Shown piece by piece: positions 40,501 through 49,115 of a stretch of DNA of 64,000 nucleotides. The stretch comes from Phallusia mammillata. Taxonomy: Eukaryota; Chordata; Ascidiacea; Phlebobranchia; Ascidiidae. The stretch lies in contig QLIY01000030.1 of the NCBI GenBank assembly GCA_003260075.1, positions 303,023 to 367,022 on the forward strand. Direction: 5' to 3'. Within the stretch, counting starts at the first letter, position 1, and every line of letters begins with the position of its first letter. The notes beneath the pieces were generated by a model. That model was not told where the DNA came from. It was given only the letters and a program-made list of their open reading frames with translations, and searched no databases. A program made the position numbers and the translations under genes.

Positions 40501-43500
40501 ATTTAATAAACATGCAGTTGACAATTTCAAGTGAAAATGAAGTATGCCTTTTCCGAAACAGAACATGAATAATCACAAAACTGTTGGAAACACACGCAAA
40601 GTCAAGTCAAGTTAACGTTTATTAGCAATTGAATATACTCAGTGAAATTGTCTCAACCCTTGCTTCAAACAACATTTAAAATGATTGTTGTCAAGGTCCT
40701 TACTTGAAGAGTCAGATTTCGATTCTAACTCCGATTTATTGGACAATGGCTCGTGAAACGGAAGGAGCTTACAACGGTTACACACTGACTGAAGGAGTTT
40801 TCGACAGGGAGGTCATGGTGAGATTTGAATAATAATCTACAAAATCGTCCACTTTATCAAGTTATTTGTTGGCAAGAATTGAGTTGTGAGATCCAGACCT
40901 GCATAGGTTTATGTCTTGGGTTGGAATCCTACCGTAGGCTAGACACTTTCCTCAGTGAAAAAAGTTTGGTACGGTGTGGTAATTCGGCTTAGCATGTATT
41001 TACTTGTAAATACCACATTCATGTAGTTACAGCGTTTGTTTTTTCTACTCCTACTTTTTTATACAATGAAAACTATAATGTTTGACATTTCATCTATATT
41101 CAACAGTTATCCAACTTTATTTTTACGGTATTTTGAATAAAAGCCATATTCGTTATTTTCAATACACCAGTCCTGGCAGATATGCACAAAACATGTGTGA
41201 TTGCTTTGATAAAAAAGGGCCATTGTGTGAACGGCTGTCTACAAAAACGCAGTAGTTCTGATCCTAGTAATGCATATACATTTGCGAATATCTTACTATT
41301 GTTTTTATCTGATGTAGGTTGAATTTGCGAGTGGTGAAGTAGTGAAAATGTCCCACAATGCAAGAGGTCTTGATTCGAGCGGGAAACTTAAGATGGAAGT
41401 GACGATGGATGGTTACGTTCCTGAAACTAATCCATTCACTCATATCGACATAAAGGTAAAAACACAAATATGACCCAAGGTTGACCTTTTGATTCTTGCT
41501 TGTTATATTTGTTTAGTAGGGGGAGCAAATGGTGTGAGGAAATTAGAGTTGTCTTGATTCGTTACAAATAAATGCAACCTGGTGGACGAAACGCTTGTTC
41601 AGTATATTTTAGTAAATGTTTTGTTGCCACAAATAAACTGGTCGTTTATAGTTGATATGTAGCAAACTGAATTACTATTATGTCGTGGTTTAACCCTATC
41701 TTAAATATATGGTAGGAAAATTTACTTTATATTATCGTATATTTTATAAACTGTTATTTTCTTATAATGTAGCAAGGACCCTTATTTTTAAAATTTTATT
41801 TTTAAATAATGTAAAAATACTGCGACGATTCAGAGTGTGTAATTTGTGACTGTAGTAAATACCAGAATATTTATTTGGTGTTTAACCTGTAATACTTTGA
41901 CAGGATTACAGTGAGGATTACGTGCAAACTGGAGATGGGTCACTCTACGCTTATTCTGATCGCCTCATAGCAATGGACGGTTACATTATGCCTTATACAT
42001 GGAACCATACAATCTCGTACAACGCATCCAGGGGAAAAGTCAGTTTGTAGAAAAACGCATACTTAAACCTAAATTTTGACTCTTATTTATGTTTGAATTA
42101 AAGACTTGTGTTTGGTAATAGTAAACATTAATTAAACTTTTGCGCTAGATATTGTGTTCTAAAGTACATACTTCCCTAAAGTTGTATAGATCTTACTTCA
42201 TTCCTGTAGCTTTCTTGATAGGACCACAGTGGTCTCTTCCTTTTATCTTCTTTTTCTGTCTAACATGGGACTATTTCCATGACCCATCAGTTAATCCAGA
42301 GCCCCCAAAACGCACACTTTTACCCCAGTCGACCTATTAATCAACCTAAAGGCCCATGAAACGTATACTTCAAACCCCGTGGACCCATCAGTTTACCCAA
42401 AGGAGCCTTGAACTTTGAACTTTGTGATTTGTCCAATTTCTGTTGATAACAAATCCCGATTAATTCCAGATGCCGTATTTGGTGGAGCGACTTTCTGCAA
42501 GTGACATCCTCGTCGACTACGACATCGACAAGGAGGAACTCTTCTTCCAGATGGATGTTAGGATCGGAAGAGGTGATCCCAGTGATCGGTGTCCGGAGGG
42601 ATTCACCCTCCATCGGAGCGGAGCTTATTGCACAGGTCTGGTTACCATGGTGATATCTAACGGTGGTAAACCCTGTCATGTGACCGGAAAACCAACCAAT
42701 GGCATTTCGTGTTAACTCTGAAAGCAGTCGAGCAGGACGTTTTACGGTCACAGTGCGGGCGCCACCTGTTGTCTAAAAAGGAAGTGCTTAAAAAGTTACA
42801 TTCGCTTTAATTGCGAAGTTGTACATTATGTAAATTTGTCTATTTCTTGGGAATTGTTTCAGCAAACGATTATTTCGGGCCATTATTTTTTACCGTTGTC
42901 ATGGTATTAGGTGGGGTGTGACTGAACACTATGTATACTGACGTATAAATTGCTGAAATCTTTAGTTACTGTGTTGTTTTGCATTGTGCTGGTTCCTAAT
43001 GGTGCTTTGTACAGTGAACTGCAACAACATGTTTGAACCACCTCAATCAAGTAAACGAATCATTTGAACAGTTGAAACGTCATAAAAATCGCCCTTTTTA
43101 TTCGCGCAGTATTTAACATTGTGTGACTTTTGATTGACAGATGAGGACGAGTGCTCCACCCAGCGACCGTGCTCTCACATATGCATCAATGTGATGGCTT
43201 CCTACATTTGCTCGTGTCCAACCGGTTACACCATCGGGCCTGACGGGAGAACGTGCGAAGGTGGGAAAAACTGAAATTGTTCAAAGGACTTCAGCATTAG
43301 ATTTCCACCTTACTTGACCAGTCGATCACGCACAATCATACATAAATTAAAGTACGCCAGGCCTATTGAAGGCGCCACACCGAATCAGCCCGTCACCAAG
43401 CATTCACCGCAATATGGCAAGGGCCCCCCCCCCAAACTGAAATTGTTCAAAGGACTTCAGCATTAGATTTCCACCTTACTTTGACCAGTCGATCACGGCA

Positions 43501-46500
43501 CAATTAAAGTACGCTAAGCCTATTGAAGGCGCCATTTACAGATGGGACCCACCCAGATATAAGCGTTCATACAGACCAGCGATTATTTCAACTATTCCGA
43601 TAATTTGCAGAACGGTCCTTGGTTTCAGTGACAACTGTTGAAGATTTAGGAATTACCAACTCGAGTTTTTCGATATGACATAGCTATATAATTCTTGTTT
43701 CCAGACATCAACGAATGCTTCACTGGCGAGTTCGTCTGCCAACCCACACTGGAATGCGTTAACACACTGGGGTCATACAGATGCGACGTGATATGCGAGG
43801 AAGGGTTGAGAAAAGCTGGAGATGGGAGAGTTTGTGAAGGTGAGCTTGGATGATGGTAATTTGTGTTGACAACATACATGTAATTTCCTTGAATAAGCTT
43901 TCCTGGTTGGGACCTTCAAAATTAGAAAAATAAAAATGTCATCAGGAACACTGTGAGTGTGTGATTGGCGTATAATGATTATCTCCAAAACATAGTCAAA
44001 ATTGTTCTTGGTGTACCAGGACCATGTGGGCTTTTCAAAATAAATAAGATATTTTGATTTTGTGATAATCAAAATTGATTACAAAAGACGAAAGGTGTGC
44101 AACTGTATGAAGGTGTTTTTCAAGAACTTAGAGGAATGGTTGCCACAAAAATACTTAGAGGGAAGGTTAATGTAAAAAATGTAGCATTTAGGTGGAATTG
44201 GATCCCCCGATAAGTTTTTACTTTTGCTTTCAATTTGCCTTTCAAAGCCCAATCATAACAATTAATCACTCATTTTCCAGACATTGACGAATGCAACTTA
44301 CCTGGTGAACGGGTTTGCAACCATCTTTGTCACAACACGATCGGTTCGTTTCGGTGCCCCCCCCCCCGGATCCCCCGATAAGTTTTTACTTTTGCTTTCA
44401 ATTTGCCTTTCAAAGTTCAATCATAACAATTAATCACTCATTTTCCAGATATTGACGAATGCAACTTACCTGGTGAACGGGTCTGCAACCATCTTTGCCA
44501 CAACACGATCGGATCGTTTCGGTGTGAATGCAGAAACGGATTCTGGAAAGTAGGAACCGGAACTTGTAGAGGTACATTGTTACGTCACAGTTCTGAAAAA
44601 GCCAATATAATATATTTTTTGCAACAAGGTTGGAATTTCTGTTGCAATTTTGTTGCCTTTTTTCGGATACTATTCACTTTCTTATCTTTCGAATAAAGTT
44701 AATAAAACATATGAACATAAAGAGTAGAAAGTTATAAGTCAGACCAGTCTTTTTGGTTCAACAAAAAGTGACTTGAATTAGACCTGACTTCACACTTAGC
44801 CTCATTTGTGCCACAATTTTAACCAAATTCAAGCCTTATTTTGTTTAAAAACCAAACGGGTCCGGATCCCCAATTCCGAACCTGCTTAACTTTGATCTTC
44901 TTACATGTTGGGTTGTCATTTTTATATTGTTCGGAATACATTCTAACTTGATGTCAAATATATCCAGATATCAATGAATGCTTGAGCAACGCATGCAGAC
45001 CAGAACAACGTTGTATGAATACACAGGGAGGATACAGATGCATTGATGACTGCCCCAAGGGGATGCAGAAGACCTCCTCGGGAGTTTGTGTCGGTGAGTG
45101 AGACTTCGTGGGTTTTCTTAAGCTTGGGGTATCAAAAGTGGGAATCCCTGCCCAAAGGGGCTAAACTCTTTTGGATTGCGGAAAACGTTTAAGGCTTAAA
45201 AACCAAAATGGCTCGGTAACTTTTTGCTATTGGGTAATTTACTATGAGGTGTTTTTTTAGAAAAGCTAAAAAAATACTCTTCATTTTATGTAGTTGTATA
45301 CAGACGTTGCATTTAGAAACTAAATTAAATTTAATGAAATTTAGAAACTAAATCAATAAGAATCTAAATTTAATTTAATAACATTCAGTCGCCCAAAAAT
45401 AGGTTCGTTTACTTACCTTATTACTTTGCAAGCTACAGGTTTTCTTTAACTTTGTTGCAGATATAAACGAGTGCTCTTCGGATCCTTACGCATGCGCTCA
45501 TGGGATGCAGTGCGAGAACACAGTTGGTGGATACAGTTGTGTGTGTCCTGCAGGGTTCAAAGCCACAGGAACCAGACCACCATGTGCAGGTTCGTAAAGT
45601 TTTGATTAATTCAAAGGGCGGTCTCAACTTGTTCTTATTCTTCCCTGCTTGTTACTAACTTTGTCATACTTTAATTTGCTTCAGCTTATACTAACATTCT
45701 TAGGGCGGTGTCCAAGCAAATTTATTGGATTTGGGTTTTAAAGCTTTTTTCTGTGGCATCATTCACTTTTACAAGATCTTTGTGTTTCACTTACCCCCCC
45801 CCCTTTTAAAGCTTTTTTCTGTGGCATCATTCACTTTTACAAGATCTTTGTTTTTCACTTGAGAGACTTTTTACCCAAACGTATTCTGGTGTATTGAGCA
45901 AACTACTGTTTAGTTGAAGAGTCCTGCTCTGGACTTTGTGATAGTCAAATACTCTTGGATTACAGACAAAAGATAATTATCTTTTGCACAAAAATAACAG
46001 CCATGTTGCTTTATAAGTTAGTAGACAATCGGATGCTATCTAAAGATTTCTAAAGGCAGTTTTTTTCCAAACATCAACCATTAACTTGAGGTTATAATGG
46101 CCCACAGCATTGCCTGGGTCTCAAACCGATTACTAATTATAGCTAACTAATTAACTAACTGCATGCAAATTTCACCATCTAACTTTCATTCTCACAACCC
46201 CGCCCTGATAACATCAAAAAACTCGTAAATCAGATTTGAATGAATGTTTGGAGTATCGAAGCAGTCCATGTCCGCACCGATGCGTGAACACAGTTGGATC
46301 TTTCCGTTGTATTTGTCCGCCTGGTCAGCAATACCTAGCTGACGATAAGTCGTGTGCTGGATTGGTCATTCTATCCGAGTACTCACCTCGCAACTACGCC
46401 ACCTACTGTCCGATAGGATTTCGATGGACTGGACGAAGGTGCCAAGGTGCGCAGCCTTGCCGCATGGGATTGTTTGCTTTTTTTCTTTTTCTCTTTGCAT

Positions 46501-49019
46501 GTCATGCATGGCAACTTGCACGTTCAAACGCATGCATGAAATTGAACTAAAAATGTAACAATTTGTGTCATGAACGTTTCATTCAAATGCTCATAACTTG
46601 CTTTGCATTTCAAATTTATTTTTTCTCTAACTTTAAGAAAAGTTTCACGACTTTGTTTTGTGAATATATATCTTAAATATTGCAAGTGTACTCTTTATCA
46701 CTGTAATCTTTTCACATTCTCCTTACAAAATTGTATAAGTTGTACTGTGAATATATCATGATACATATTGCAAGTGTACTCTTTATAACAACAATATTTT
46801 TATTCCTCTTACCCTAAGAACAACGTTTTTCTTGCAGATATCAATGAATGTGTGGAAGTTCGTGGTATCTGCCAGTACAGCTGCAACAACACGATCGGAA
46901 GTTACAGATGTTTCTGCCCTGTGGGTTACAGACTGGCTGATAACGGACGAAACTGCGAAGGTGGGAATCGAATATAACCGGTTTATTGTTCTAGAAACAC
47001 TAGACACTGGCTTTAAATGGTTTCAAAAACATAACTAGCAAATACTTGTATATGGGAAATAAGTTACATCGTAATGAGGACGTTTTAAAAAGTCTATTAA
47101 TGGTCTGCAATACGACGTATTGCTTGTACGCAAGCAGCCTTCTAGTTTAGTTGTAGTTATTTATTGTTAGCATATGCCTGTCAAGCTATGTGCAATATCC
47201 AATCTGTTTTATTTATAGCTCGCTAGCCGTTTTGTTTTAACCTTAGAAAAGAAAATTTGTTATATTGGGGTGTATCTGTACATGAAAGCGTGGTTTACAT
47301 TAGTCGTAGTGAAAATAGCTTATTTTTTTAATATACACTTTAGTGGGAAACAAGCTATTGAAAACAGTCAACCAATGTGTTGATTACGAATCTAGGCAAT
47401 GCTAAAAATAAAATTGAGGTTCAAGTATTTTTGCTCAGCTGTGTGGCCCATTTGAACTACTTTGTGGCCCACAAATAGGCCTGACCTATTCAATGAAAAC
47501 ATGGGCCGTGACCGAAAGCAGAATATAACTCGTTACGAGCAGATATCCATGAGAATTTATTCTTTTTTAACAAATATTTGTTAAATTCAGTTACATGTAC
47601 ATAAAGGTGTCGCCCCCCCCCCAACCGGTTTATTGTTCTAGAAACACTAGACACTGGCTTTAAATGGTTTTAAAAACATAACTAGCAAATACTTGTATAT
47701 GGCAAATACATCGTAATGAGGACGTAAAATAAAGTCTATTAATGGTCTGCAATACGACGTATTTCTTGTGCACAAGCAGCCTTCTAGTTTAGTTGTAGTT
47801 ATTTATTGTTAGCATCTGCCTGTAAAGCTATGTGCAAAATTAAACCTGTTTTATTTATGTTTTGCTAGCCGTTTTGTTTTAATCTTAGAAAGAAACATGT
47901 GTTTTATTGGGGTGCATATGTACATAAAGGTGTTGTTTACAATAGTCGTAGTGAAAAAAGCCCAAAATGTTTTGGAAATTTTTAGTAGCCCACTAATTTA
48001 CTGGGTTGAAAACGTTCCATCATTTAAGGACTTGTTCCCCCCCCCCACACCCATTTTCGTTGCGTTGTGAGGTGCTTGCGTTTCATTCTTTTTTCCTTTG
48101 TTTATCGTGCACTGTTCTACTCGCATTCAGTGTTATTTACCCTGATGAAGGCGACCTGTATANGTGTTGTTTACAATAGTCGTAGTGAAAAAAGCCCAAA
48201 ATGTTTTGGAAATTTTTAGTAGCCCACTAATTTACTGGGTTGAAAACGTTCCATCATTTAAGGACTTGTTGTATCTCGTACATGCATTGTCTTAAGTAGG
48301 TTTGTTATGATACACTTTAGTTGGAAACTATCTATTGAACGCAATCAACCAATGTGTTTTTTACGAAACCATGCTAAAAATAAAATTGAGGTTCCAGTAT
48401 TTTTGTTGAACTCTGTGGCCTATTTAAACTGCTTTGTGGTCGACCAATAGGCCATGACATACTTGACAAAAACAGGGGTCTAGACAGAAAGCAGATACAT
48501 AACTGGTTGCGTTCATCTCGCAGCTATTTCTTTTCAAAGAATATCTGTCAAATTGGGTTGTACATGTACATAAAGGTGTCGTTTTACATTGAGCAAATTT
48601 AATAAGTGTGAACAAGAAGCAGAATATAACTGGTTGTGTTTTGCATCTTGCAGATATTGATGAGTGTGCTGAAGGGCTTATGAGGTGTCTTCCAAACCAG
48701 ATGTGTTTCAACAAACGAGGATCTGTTACTTGTCTCAATACGCCATGTCCACCTTCCTATGTGAGGACTAGAGGAGGGTAAGTCGATATCTTTGGGTTGT
48801 TTGTGAACTTTCACCCTCGGGTTAAAATAACTAACGCTCCACACACTTAATACATATACATATATATATATTGCTGTCAGCCCCCCCCCCGCCATGTCCA
48901 CCTTCCTATGTGAGGACTAGAGGAGGGTAAGTCGATATATTTGGGTTGTTTGTGAACTTTCACCCTCGGGTTAAAATAACTAACGCCCCACACACTTAAT
49001 ACATATATATATTGCTGCC

Positions 49020-49115
<96 letters not shown>

